Counted from the first letter of the stretch, positions 36,062 to 43,964 are shown. The stretch: 64,000 bases of DNA from Paenibacillus ihbetae (GCF_002741055.1 NZ_CP016809.1:806001-870000); one strand, 5' to 3'. Numbers and translations are program-made. The notes: generated from the letters alone by a model not told the origin.

Positions 36062-37309
36062 GTGAGTGAAGTAAGGGAAAAAGCACAGCTTGCCAAACAA
36101 ACCGCCGCCGTGCTCGGCAAGCTGACCACGAATGAAAAGAATAAGGCTCTGCTTGAAATGGCCGATGCGCTGATTGCGCGCGCCGGCGATATCATTGAGG
36201 CGAACGCCGACGACCTGCGGCGCGGCAAGGAGAACGGAACGTCCTCCTCCCTGCTTGACCGGCTAGCGCTGAATGAAGAACGGATCCGCGGCATTGCCGA
36301 GGGGCTGCGGCAGATCGTGGAGCTTCCGGATCCGATCGGCGACACGCTCGAGACGATCGAACGTCCGAACGGCCTGCATATTGTCAAGAAACGCGTCCCG
36401 ATTGGCGTCATCGGCATCATCTATGAAGCCCGTCCGAACGTAACGGTGGATGCGGCGGGACTATGCCTGAAGACGGGCAACGCCGTCGTCCTCCGCGGGG
36501 GCTCCTCCGCCCTCTCCTCCAACCGCAAAATCGTGGAGGTGCTCCACGAAGCGATGGAGCGGACCGCCCTCCCTGCCGCATCCCTGCAGCTCATTGAGGA
36601 TGCGAACCGCTCGTCCGTGGACGAGATGCTGAAGCTGAACGGGCTGCTCGATGTCATTATTCCTCGCGGAGGCAGCTCGCTGATTCAAAATGTCGTAATG
36701 AATTCCACCGTGCCTGTCATTGAAACAGGTGCCGGCATTTGCCATACGTATATCGACGAGTCGGCCCAGCCGGACATGGCTGCCGCGATCAGCCTCAATG
36801 CCAAGGTTCAGCGTCCTTCGGTCTGCAATGCGATGGAGACGCTGCTCGTGCATGAGGCGTTTGCCAAATCCCATCTCCATTCCTTGGCCGAAGCGTTCAA
36901 GGAACGGAATGTGGAGCTTCGCGGCTGCGCGCGCACGCTGTCTTACGCGCCATGGGCGCGCGAAGCCTCTTCCGAGGATTATGCGACCGAGTACAACGAC
37001 TATATTTTAAATGTTAAAATCGTCGACGATCTTGATCAGGCCCTGGCGCACATTGCCGAGTACGGCACCAAGCATTCGGAATGCATCGTGACGGAGAACG
37101 GGCAAAATGCCGAGCGCTTCCTTCAAGAAGTCGACGCCGCCGCCGTGTATCACAATGCGTCGACGCGCTTTACCGACGGATTCGAATTCGGTTTCGGAGC
37201 CGAAATCGGAATCAGCACCCAGAAGCTGCATGCCCGGGGACCTATGGGTCTTCCTGCGCTTACTTCCTCCAAATATGTTATTATCGGTAGTGGCCAAATA
37301 CGAGAATAA
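36062..37309 (+). CDS. proA: Gamma-glutamyl phosphate reductase
   Basis: Second enzyme of proline synthesis: reduces gamma-glutamyl phosphate with NADPH to glutamate semialdehyde. At 415 residues it matches the ALDH-related ProA family. Visible landmarks are VPIGVIGIIYEARPNVTVDA, LKTGNAVVLRGGSSALSSN (nucleotide-binding), the catalytic Cys in ETGAGICHTYIDESA, the VQRPSVCNAMETLLVHE block and the C-terminal STRFTDGFEFGFGAEIGIST. The start is GTG at 36062, preceded by AAGGAGGAATGAACC. ProB and ProA usually form a complex to protect the unstable phosphate intermediate. Confidence 0.95.
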   Translation: MSEVREKAQLAKQTAAVLGKLTTNEKNKALLEMADALIARAGDIIEANADDLRRGKENGTSSSLLDRLALNEERIRGIAEGLRQIVELPDPIGDTLETIERPNGLHIVKKRVPIGVIGIIYEARPNVTVDAAGLCLKTGNAVVLRGGSSALSSNRKIVEVLHEAMERTALPAASLQLIEDANRSSVDEMLKLNGLLDVIIPRGGSSLIQNVVMNSTVPVIETGAGICHTYIDESAQPDMAAAISLNAKVQRPSVCNAMETLLVHEAFAKSHLHSLAEAFKERNVELRGCARTLSYAPWAREASSEDYATEYNDYILNVKIVDDLDQALAHIAEYGTKHSECIVTENGQNAERFLQEVDAAAVYHNASTRFTDGFEFGFGAEIGISTQKLHARGPMGLPALTSSKYVIIGSGQIRE

Positions 37310-37349
37310 ATCCATACATTCATATCATCCATGAAGGAGGAAACCTACT

Positions 37350-38219
37350 ATGTGCCAAACCCCACAGAACCGCCCATTGATCGATAGTGCCATTACATTT
37401 TACGGTGCGGGCTCGATGGCTGAAGCGATCGTGAAAGGCCTCATTACCCGACATGTCATACATCCCGAACGCATCACGATGCTGAACCGCAGCAATGTCC
37501 AGCGTCTCGAGGAGCTCAGCCAACGATACGGCGTGCAGTTTAATAGCGATGCGGATGCGAAGCATCAAATTCTCAAAACCTCCCCCGTCATCGTGCTGGC
37601 CATGAAGCCGAAAGATGCAGCAAAAGTATTGAAGGAGCTGGGGACGATGCTGTCCCCCGATCAGCTGATTATTTCGGTCATTGCCGGCCTCTCGATTCAT
37701 ACGACCCAAACGCTGCTCGGCAAGAATCAGCCAGTAGCACGCACGATGCCGAATACGTCCGCTTCGATCGGGCTGGGCTCGACCGGCATCTCCTTCTCGA
37801 AGGAAATCAGCGAGGAGCAGCGCCAGCTCGTCCTTACACTATTTGAAGCGGTGGGCCAGGTAACCGTCATTGAAGAGGAGAAAATGGACATCCTTACCGG
37901 CATCTCGGGAAGCGGTCCAGCTTACTTCTACTACATGATGGAAGCGATGACGGCTGCCGGCATCCGCGGCGGCTTATCGCCTGAACAAAGCCGTGACCTG
38001 ACGCTCCAGACAATTCTGGGCGCAGCCCGAATGGTGCAGCAGACCGGCGAGCCGCCGGCATCGCTACGAGCAAAAATCACTTCGCCGAACGGCTCCACGC
38101 AAGCAGCTCTTGAGACGCTGGACCGCGGCGATTTCTTCGAGACGGTCATCGCTGCCGTCAATCGCTGCGCAGAGCGCTCCAAAGAAATGGGCGCAATGCT
38201 GAAGGAGCAAGCCCTATGA
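37350..38219 (+). CDS. proC: Pyrroline-5-carboxylate reductase
   Basis: Third enzyme of proline synthesis, reducing pyrroline-5-carboxylate to proline with NAD(P)H. A Rossmann fold starts at ITFYGAGSMAEAIVKGLITR. The conserved C-terminal block is GISGSGPAYFYYMMEAMTAA with ITSPNGSTQAALETLDRGDF. It has 289 residues, a little longer than average because of an N-terminal extension. The start is ATG at 37350, with AAGGAGGAAACC upstream. The stop codon TGA overlaps the mtnW start (ATGA at 38216-38219), so translation of the methionine-salvage genes is probably coupled to that of proC. Confidence 0.93.
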   Translation: MCQTPQNRPLIDSAITFYGAGSMAEAIVKGLITRHVIHPERITMLNRSNVQRLEELSQRYGVQFNSDADAKHQILKTSPVIVLAMKPKDAAKVLKELGTMLSPDQLIISVIAGLSIHTTQTLLGKNQPVARTMPNTSASIGLGSTGISFSKEISEEQRQLVLTLFEAVGQVTVIEEEKMDILTGISGSGPAYFYYMMEAMTAAGIRGGLSPEQSRDLTLQTILGAARMVQQTGEPPASLRAKITSPNGSTQAALETLDRGDFFETVIAAVNRCAERSKEMGAMLKEQAL

Positions 38220-39430
38220 GCCGTTCAATCGCAACCTACAGAATTTATGACGACCAGGCGGATTTTCGTAAAAAGGCGACCTCCATCGCCGTAGGCATGA
38301 CGGTCGGGAGCTGGACCGAGCTGCCTGCGGCCAAGCAGGAAGCCATGCAGAAGCATCTTGGCGAAGTGGTGGACATTCAGGTCCATGAAGGCTGGGAGCC
38401 CGGAAGCCGTTATGCCGATATCAGCATCGCCTATCCGGATATTAACTTCAGCCGGGACATTCCTGCCCTGCTTGTGACGGTATTCGGCAAGATCTCCATG
38501 GACGGCCGCATCAAGCTGACCAACCTGGATCTATCGCCGGAATTCCTGTCGGCTTTCCCGGGGCCGAAATTCGGGATCGACGGCGTTCGCGACCTGCTAG
38601 GGGTTCACGACCGTCCGCTCTTGATGAGCATCTTCAAATCGGTGATCGGGCTAAGCGCCGATGAGCTAAGGGAGCAGTTCATTCGCCAGGCCCTCGGCGG
38701 CGTTGACCTGATCAAGGATGATGAAATTCTGTTCGAAAATGAGCTGACCCCGATCCAGAAACGGGTTCGGTTATGCATCGAAGCCGCCCGCGAGGTCGAG
38801 CAGCAGACGGGCAAGAAGCTGCTGTATGCTGCCAACCTGACAGGTCATACTTCGAAGCTGAGGGATCAGGCCCTTCGAGCGATCGACGCCGGGGCCAACG
38901 CGCTGCTGTTCAACGTCCTGTCCTACGGGTATGACGTCCTGCACGAGCTCAGCTCCGATCCGGACATCAACGTGCCGATCGCCGCCCATCCCGCGCTTGC
39001 AGGTGCCATCTACCCGTCTCCGTATCACGGAATCGCCGCGCCGGTTCTGCTCGGCCAGCTGATGCGGATCGCCGGCGCAGACCTGGTCCTGTTCCCGTCG
39101 CCGTACGGCTCGGTCACGATGCCCCGGGAAGAGAACCTCGGCATTCGGGACGAGCTGCATACGGTCAAGCTCGGCGTCAAGCGGAGCATGCCGGTTCCGT
39201 CCGCAGGCATCCATCCCGGACTCGTCCCGCGCATTATCCGCGACTTTGGAACGGATGTGGTCGTGAATGCCGGCGGAGGCATCCACGGCCATCCGCTGGG
39301 CACTGAAGCCGGCGGTAGAGCCTTCGTTCAGGCGATCGAAGCCACGATGAAATCCGTGCCGCTCGCCCACTATGCGGAAGAGCGCGAAGAACTGAAAGCC
39401 GCACTGGACATCTGGGGAGGAGAAGCATGA
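38216..39430 (+). CDS. mtnW: 2,3-diketo-5-methylthiopentyl-1-phosphate enolase (RuBisCO-like protein)
   Basis: A 404-residue RuBisCO-like enzyme of methionine salvage that enolises 2,3-diketo-5-methylthiopentyl-1-phosphate. The fold is recognised by GKISMDGRIKLTNLDLSPEF, KPLL-type FGIDGVRDLLGVHDRP, and the catalytic core GGVDLIKDDEILFENELTPI, where the Lys corresponds to the carbamylated lysine of RuBisCO and the Asp-Asp-Glu to the metal ligands. Later blocks are ANLTGHTSKLRDQALRAIDA and FPSPYGSVTMPRE. The start codon is inside the proC stop, and its own stop overlaps mtnX, giving a tightly coupled set. Substrate specificity is inferred from the mtnX and mtnB neighbours. Confidence 0.92.
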   Translation: MSRSIATYRIYDDQADFRKKATSIAVGMTVGSWTELPAAKQEAMQKHLGEVVDIQVHEGWEPGSRYADISIAYPDINFSRDIPALLVTVFGKISMDGRIKLTNLDLSPEFLSAFPGPKFGIDGVRDLLGVHDRPLLMSIFKSVIGLSADELREQFIRQALGGVDLIKDDEILFENELTPIQKRVRLCIEAAREVEQQTGKKLLYAANLTGHTSKLRDQALRAIDAGANALLFNVLSYGYDVLHELSSDPDINVPIAAHPALAGAIYPSPYHGIAAPVLLGQLMRIAGADLVLFPSPYGSVTMPREENLGIRDELHTVKLGVKRSMPVPSAGIHPGLVPRIIRDFGTDVVVNAGGGIHGHPLGTEAGGRAFVQAIEATMKSVPLAHYAEEREELKAALDIWGGEA

Positions 39431-40107
39431 CAGCTCACGGAAGAACACCCGTCATTTTTTGCGATTTTGACGGAACGATCACGAACAATGACAATATCGT
39501 AGCCATTATGAAGCATTTCAAACCGGAAGGCTATGAGGGAATCATGAAGGATACGGTCGAGCGGGCGATATCGATCCGGGAAGGGGTCGGACGGATGTTC
39601 GCCCTCTTCCCTTCCTCGATGAAAGAGGAGATTACGTCCTTCGTGCTTGAGCATGCGGGCATCCGCGAAGGCTTCGGCGCTTTCCTCGAGTATCTGAAGC
39701 AGGAACGCATCGAGTTCTTCGTCACGAGCGGCGGTATCGATTTCTTCGTCGATCCGATCCTGAAGCCGTACGGCATTCCGGCAGACCATATATTCTGCAA
39801 CGGCTCCAACTTTGAGGGAGACACGATCGAGATTACATGGCCTCACCCATGCAAGGATTCGTGCACCAACGATTGCGGCATGTGTAAGGTAACTGTGATG
39901 GACCGATTCCCGGCGGATCGATATTACCGGATTTTGATCGGAGACAGCCTCACCGATTTCGAAGGGGCCAAGCAGGCTGATCTGGTGTACTCGCGCTCAA
40001 CGCTCACGGAGCAGTGCCGGAAGCTTGGCGTGCACCATGTGCCGTTCGAAACCTTTACCGACATCTATGCCGATCTGAACGACAAGCTGAAACAGGGGGT
40101 GCTGTGA
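39427..40107 (+). CDS. mtnX: 2-hydroxy-3-keto-5-methylthiopentenyl-1-phosphate phosphatase
   Basis: A 226-residue HAD phosphatase. Motif I is PVIFCDFDGTITNNDNIVAI (nucleophile and acid Asp). Motif II is FFVTSGGIDFFVDP, and motif III/IV is ILIGDSLTDFEGAKQADLVY. MtnX removes the phosphate made by the MtnW reaction, giving the acireductone-forming product. A Cys pair region (KDSCTNDCGMCKV) may bind a metal. ATGA overlap with mtnW and a 1-base gap before mtnB show a compact operon. In Bacillus the same three genes occur in the order mtnW-mtnX-mtnB. Confidence 0.92.
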   Translation: MTAHGRTPVIFCDFDGTITNNDNIVAIMKHFKPEGYEGIMKDTVERAISIREGVGRMFALFPSSMKEEITSFVLEHAGIREGFGAFLEYLKQERIEFFVTSGGIDFFVDPILKPYGIPADHIFCNGSNFEGDTIEITWPHPCKDSCTNDCGMCKVTVMDRFPADRYYRILIGDSLTDFEGAKQADLVYSRSTLTEQCRKLGVHHVPFETFTDIYADLNDKLKQGVL

Positions 40108-40108
40108 T

Positions 40109-40774
40109 ATGGCATATACCGATATCCTGCTGGAACAAAAACAAGCAGCCCTTGACGACCTGCGCGGCGTCAAGGAGCTTTTTGCCTCGCGCAACTGGTT
40201 TCCCGGAACAAGCGGAAATCTCTCGGTCCGCGTCGGCGACTTTACGCCCGAGGAGTTTTACTTTGCCATAACCGCGAGCGGAAAGGACAAGTCCGTACAT
40301 ACGCCGGAGGATTATCTGTTCGTTGACCGTAACGGGAAGCCGTGCGAGGCGACCGCGCTCAAGCCCAGCGCCGAAACCTTGATCCATTGCGAGATTTATC
40401 GCAAGACCGGCTGCGGTGCCATTTTCCATGTCCATACAATCGACAACAACCTGGTCAGCGACTGGTACGGCGATCAGGGCTTCGTTCCTGCGCAAGGCAT
40501 CGAGCTGATCAAGGCATTCAATATTTGGGAAGAGGACGCGGCCATCTCCATCCCGATCCTGCCCAACTATGCGGACATCCCGAAAATTGCCGCGCTTGTG
40601 CCGGACGCTCTTGATCCCGCCGTGCCCGGGATCCTGCTGCGGAACCACGGCATTTACGCCTGGGGCCGGAACGCCTTCGAGGCGAAGAAGCATCTGGAGG
40701 CGTTTGAATTTATTTTTGAATACACCTACCGCCGCCTGCTCCTGAATGCGGCAGGCAGCAACCAGGCTAGGTAA
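40109..40774 (+). CDS. mtnB: Methylthioribulose-1-phosphate dehydratase
   Basis: A 221-residue class II aldolase-like zinc enzyme of methionine salvage, dehydrating methylthioribulose 1-phosphate. Landmarks are FPGTSGNLSVRVGDFTPEEF, the AETLIHCEIYRKTGCGAIFH block followed by VHTIDNN with zinc-ligand His, and RNHGIYAWGRNAFEAKKHLE with another His. The start is ATG at 40109. Bacillus mtnB is about 209 residues and is followed by mtnD (acireductone dioxygenase). Here no mtnD follows; a structured spacer and an SdpI-like gene come next. No mtnK or mtnA is in the window either. Confidence 0.9.
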   Translation: MAYTDILLEQKQAALDDLRGVKELFASRNWFPGTSGNLSVRVGDFTPEEFYFAITASGKDKSVHTPEDYLFVDRNGKPCEATALKPSAETLIHCEIYRKTGCGAIFHVHTIDNNLVSDWYGDQGFVPAQGIELIKAFNIWEEDAAISIPILPNYADIPKIAALVPDALDPAVPGILLRNHGIYAWGRNAFEAKKHLEAFEFIFEYTYRRLLLNAAGSNQAR

Positions 40775-40897
40775 CCCTTTAAGTTAGCGGGCCCGGACCC
40801 GGGTAACCGCTGCGCTGTGCGAAAAGTCCGCTGCGCCCCGATTGTTGCTAGACGCTCGGGGCACAGAGCGGGCATCATTTCCTGAGGAGTGTTTTCC

Positions 40898-41191
40898 GTG
40901 ATTCAAGGATTAGCCATAGGCATTATCTTCATTTTGTATGGTTTGCTCCTATATCTCGTTCCCCCCAAGAGCACCAAGAGCTTTTATGCCTACAAAACAA
41001 CGTCTTCGCTTAAAAGCGAGCGGCGTTTTAAAGTCGCCAACGCATACGTCAGCCTGCTGCTCATGATATTCGGGGCCGTCCTGCTCGTCATCGCAAGGCT
41101 GACCGGCAGCTTTACGGCTACCGGCATTGCAACCATCGTCGTGTTCATTCTGATTTACATTCTGGTTGAACGCAAATTAAAAAACATGTAG
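40898..41191 (+). CDS. SdpI-family small membrane protein
   Basis: A 97-residue protein with three hydrophobic segments: an N-terminal one (GLAIGIIFILYGLLLYLVPP), a central one (YVSLLLMIFGAVLLVIARL) and a C-terminal one (FTATGIATIVVFILIYILV). Between the first two is the family-typical YKTTSSLKSERRFKVANAY, close to the GYRTPxSmk...W..AN pattern of SdpI/YhfL proteins. In Bacillus SdpI gives immunity to the toxin SdpC, but short SdpI-like proteins are widespread and need not be immunity proteins. The start is GTG at 40898, 8 bases after GAGGAG. An upstream GTG overlaps that ribosome site. There is no nearby toxin gene, so the role is open. Confidence 0.78.
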   Translation: MIQGLAIGIIFILYGLLLYLVPPKSTKSFYAYKTTSSLKSERRFKVANAYVSLLLMIFGAVLLVIARLTGSFTATGIATIVVFILIYILVERKLKNM

Positions 41192-41228
41192 AGCGATCCT
41201 TCTCCAGGATCGCTTTACATGTTTTTTT
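41192..41228 (+). terminator. Terminator after the SdpI-like gene
   Basis: AGCGATCCT / AGGATCGCT pair across TTCTCC at 41192-41214, followed by TTACATGTTTTTTTG. It begins immediately after the stop codon. The converging sigma-factor operon from the other strand ends about 30 bases further on, so the hairpin may serve both. Confidence 0.75.
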
Positions 41229-41257
41229 GCTTCTTGCATATGACTGGCGGATGCCTG

Positions 41258-41398
41258 TTATAAATGTCCCTGCTCATACTCGGCGTAGGAAATCCTTGAA
41301 TACGGCTCCGGATCCGATGGCAGGTAATGGCTTACGACGAACAGGCATGTCACGACAAACAGTAAAATGTACAGCACATACGCCAAATTTTTAACCAT
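41258..41398 (-). CDS. Small membrane protein (46 residues), last gene of the sigma-factor operon
   Basis: Starts at ATG 41398, preceded by a strong GAGGAGGAG about 6 bases upstream, and reads to TAA at 41258. The product has one membrane segment (AYVLYILLFVVTCLFVVS) and an acidic C-terminus (HYLPSDPEPYSRISYAEYEQ). It begins 28 bases after the stop of the 371-residue membrane protein on the same strand. The ribosome site, the membrane-protein pattern and the position support a real gene. No family is recognised. Confidence 0.7.
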   Translation of the reverse strand: MVKNLAYVLYILLFVVTCLFVVSHYLPSDPEPYSRISYAEYEQGHL

Positions 41399-41426
41399 AA
41401 CGTCTCCTCCTCATCCCTCTAGCCGA

Positions 41427-42542
41427 TTAATCGCGATCGAAATCATCGTAGGGCCGGTCCTCGAACCGGGCTCCCCGCTTGGGTCCCATCATCAGCTTGA
41501 TGCCGCCGCCGATCAGCAGCACGGTGACGATCGCCGTCTTCATGAAATCCCGAATCCGGGAATCCAGGTACATATTCGGAAACAGCGTTTCGAGATACGG
41601 CAGGACCACACTGGAAAATACGAAGTAAACGCCCAGCAGCACAAGTCCTAGACCGAGCCAGCGCTGCTGGCCGGATGTGCTGGCGATGATCGGCCGGTCG
41701 CGAAGCGGCTCCCGGCCGTACCGGCTGACCTGCTGCAGGCCGTCGAAAAAGGCGTAGCACCAGATCAGCGGAATCATAAACAGAAACAGCGACAGTCTCA
41801 GCACATCCAGCACATAGATGCTGCCCAGAAACAGGATCATCAGCTGAAGGCCCCGTTTCTGCAATCCGAGGTACATTTGCCCTGCTCCAGGGAATGCAGA
41901 CAGCAGCGTTGCGAACACTTTGCTGCGCCGTCCGCTCTCACGACCGCTCTCCAGCTCTTCGAACAGCGTCCGGTCCATCAAAAACTCTCCTGCCTGCTTG
42001 CGGTTAAGCAGCTGAACGACATCGAACATGCAGTACAGCCAGATCACCGGCAAGATGCCCAGAAAGAGCAGAAATACCGACTCGTGCGTCAATCCGGTCA
42101 GGAACACCAGGATGGTGCCAAGGCCGAAGAATGCGATCAGAAATGACAGTCCGCGCTGCATCAGGCCAAGCTGGAAATGTCCCAGCCCGGGAATAAACGA
42201 CAGCAGAATCGTGAAGAAGCGCTCGGAATCGTCGCTTCGTTCGTTCGGCACTTCGATTGGCCGGCCAAATTCATCATAAACGTAGGAAACCGGCGTGTAA
42301 CGAAGCAGAACTATTAGTAAATCAAGCATGCTGATGCCCCAGATCAGCAATGCGCCAAGAATGGTCATAACAAACACGGAATTGGAGCCAGCCATAAACG
42401 TGAGCACAAATCCTCCGAACAAGCCGCCGAAGAAAAGCAGCGGATAGAGGACAGCACGCCCGTTTCTCCCCCAGTAATAATGGCCGAGACCCGGGACGAG
42501 GTTCAATATGAATGCAAGCATTTTGCTACGCGGTGGTTGCAC
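41427..42542 (-). CDS. Polytopic membrane protein with three TM2-like repeats
   Basis: A 371-residue membrane protein with about ten hydrophobic segments. The same motif occurs three times at the head of a membrane pair: LVPGLGHYYWGRNGRAVLYP (about residue 15), FIPGLGHFQLGLMQRGLSFL (about 115) and AFPGAGQMYLGLQKRGLQLM (about 220), resembling the G-x-G-x-x-Y/F-x-G turn of TM2 domains. The C-terminus has two further segments and a charged tail (KRGARFEDRPYDDFD). It starts at GTG 42542 with AAAGGAAG upstream, 25 bases after the anti-sigma gene, and is followed by the small membrane protein at 41398. Function unknown; its place suggests a part of the sigma-factor response. Confidence 0.8.
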   Translation of the reverse strand: MQPPRSKMLAFILNLVPGLGHYYWGRNGRAVLYPLLFFGGLFGGFVLTFMAGSNSVFVMTILGALLIWGISMLDLLIVLLRYTPVSYVYDEFGRPIEVPNERSDDSERFFTILLSFIPGLGHFQLGLMQRGLSFLIAFFGLGTILVFLTGLTHESVFLLFLGILPVIWLYCMFDVVQLLNRKQAGEFLMDRTLFEELESGRESGRRSKVFATLLSAFPGAGQMYLGLQKRGLQLMILFLGSIYVLDVLRLSLFLFMIPLIWCYAFFDGLQQVSRYGREPLRDRPIIASTSGQQRWLGLGLVLLGVYFVFSSVVLPYLETLFPNMYLDSRIRDFMKTAIVTVLLIGGGIKLMMGPKRGARFEDRPYDDFDRD

Positions 42543-42567
42543 AGTTCATCTTCCTTTCCAAAAATCC

Positions 42568-43023
42568 TTATTTGGATATTAGATTGTCGATCCAGCCCGA
42601 TGTTTTCTCTACCAGCTGATCGCTGTAGGACGGCGATTGGGAAAGCGGCGCCTCATGCTCCGGGCTGACCGTCTGCAGCCGGTCGAACGCACCGGTAAAC
42701 AGGAACAGCAGTGTGACGGATGCAGCAATCGCATAGTGAACGATCGCCTTCTCATACCATCGCTTCGGCCGGTCCGGGGCGTATGCCGCTGCTCTTCGCG
42801 GATACGGCTTAATCTTATCGTGATGCATGACTTGATCTGCGAAGGAGGCCGGGTCCGGCAGATCCGGCAGCCCTTCTTGGCGGCCAAGCGTCTCCATGTA
42901 AAGCTCCAGCAGCGAATCGTCCGACAACAGGCGCTCTTCATACAAAGCCTGTTCTTCCGGGGCAGCTTCCCCTTTTACATAACGCTCCGTCAATTCTTTG
43001 CGCTCTTGAATCGACCATGTCAT
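42568..43023 (-). CDS. Putative anti-sigma factor, single-pass membrane protein
   Basis: A 151-residue protein. An N-terminal cytoplasmic helical region of about 75 residues (ERKELTERYVKGEAAPEEQA, LYEERLLSDDSLLELYMETL) is followed by one membrane segment (AIVHYAIAASVTLLFLFTGA) and a short outside tail. The start ATG 43023 overlaps the sigma stop (ATGA), so the two are translated together, as is normal for an ECF sigma factor and its anti-sigma. There is no His-x3-Cys-x2-Cys zinc motif, so it is a non-ZAS type. The assignment rests on position and architecture. Confidence 0.75.
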   Translation of the reverse strand: MTWSIQERKELTERYVKGEAAPEEQALYEERLLSDDSLLELYMETLGRQEGLPDLPDPASFADQVMHHDKIKPYPRRAAAYAPDRPKRWYEKAIVHYAIAASVTLLFLFTGAFDRLQTVSPEHEAPLSQSPSYSDQLVEKTSGWIDNLISK

Positions 43024-43601
43024 TTCCACTCTTCCTCCTTCCAGTGCGTCCGGATCCATTGCCGGGCCCGGTACAGCTTGGATTCCACCGTTTTGACCGA
43101 CACGTTCAGCTCGGAGCTAATCTGCTCATAATTTTTCTCTTCCAAATAAAATGCCGATATGATCTCCCGGTGATTGGCAGGCAGCTGATCAATTCGCGCC
43201 CGCAGCGTCTCCCTTCGCTCCTTATGAATGAGCAAAGTAACGGTATCCTCATCTCCGGAGGGGAGCTTGTCTAATACTTCTTCACTTCCGCCCGCTCTAT
43301 GCTCAGGCGGTTTTCGATCCCGCTTACGTTTCATGTCGATCGCCTTGTTTAAGGCAATGCGTGTGATCCATGTCTTAAAGCCTTCGGAACGGTATTGGGG
43401 GAGAGCTCTAAAGACTTGTATGAACACTTCCTGCGACGCATCCTCCGCATCCTTCACATCTCGAAGCACCGAGTATGTGGTATGGAACACGTGCTGGCTG
43501 TACGTATCCACCAGCTCCCGAAAGGCTTCCTGCTCGCCTTGAAGGATACGCCTTATTAATCGTTCGACTTCAATAACTCTCCCCTCCTTCCCAATATCCA
43601 T
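43020..43601 (-). CDS. ECF-type RNA polymerase sigma factor
   Basis: A sigma-70 family ECF factor of about 184-193 residues. Region 2 shows EAFRELVDTYSQHVFHTTYS, DVKDAEDASQEVFIQVFRAL and FKTWITRIALNKAIDMKRKR. Region 4 shows LRARIDQLPANHREIISAFY followed by EEKNYEQISSELNVSVKTVE, the helix-turn-helix. The frame opens at ATG 43601, which has a poor ribosome site. A much better AAGGAGGGG lies 8 bases before an ATT at 43574, giving a shorter N-terminus that fits the family better, so an ATT start is possible. It is the first gene of sigma / anti-sigma / membrane protein / small membrane protein. Such operons are usually self-activated, but I cannot place the promoter with confidence. Confidence 0.9.
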   Translation of the reverse strand: MDIGKEGRVIEVERLIRRILQGEQEAFRELVDTYSQHVFHTTYSVLRDVKDAEDASQEVFIQVFRALPQYRSEGFKTWITRIALNKAIDMKRKRDRKPPEHRAGGSEEVLDKLPSGDEDTVTLLIHKERRETLRARIDQLPANHREIISAFYLEEKNYEQISSELNVSVKTVESKLYRARQWIRTHWKEEEWK

Positions 43602-43964
43602 TGACGCAAGACATCACGCCCGCCCCTGCAAATTTCGAAAAAAATTTTTAAGATACCAGAAAAATCGTTCACCTAGGCAGAGCTAATTCATCTCCCCCTG
43701 CGTGCGTAAAGGAAAAAAGCTTGCATTCCCCCCTTGAAGCCGCCGGAGTTGCCCTGGACGGAATCAATCCCACAGCGGGATCTGGCGATGCCAAGCGCCG
43801 GCTCCATAAAAAGAGGGCGGCCCGAAGGGCGCCCTTGATCTGCCGCTATTTTCGATTTTGAGTTTCTTCAAGGTCTTATTCCGAACGTATTTTGACCTTG
43901 ACGATGGCTTGATATGCAGATCCATGCGAAATCAATTCTCCAGCGGCTCCTTGCACTCTCTTCG
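43602..43964. other. Intergenic region upstream of the ECF sigma gene
   Basis: About 360 bases. It holds a terminator at 43808-43836 and AT-rich sequence close to the sigma gene that should carry its promoter. I find TGAAC (near 43672 on the minus strand) and other half-matches to ECF -35 boxes but no -10 at the right distance. No gene with a ribosome site is seen. Confidence 0.45.
43808..43836 (-). terminator. Terminator downstream of the CPBP protease gene
   Basis: On the minus strand AGGGCG / CGCCCT pair closely around CCCTTCGGGC, followed by TCTTTTTATGG. It lies about 130 bases after the stop of the protease gene. Confidence 0.7.

Noticed and set aside
40832..40868. Terminator after mtnB
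   Set aside because: GCCCCGA / TCGGGGC can pair, but no T-tract follows and the SdpI-like gene starts soon after; kept only as a spacer structure.
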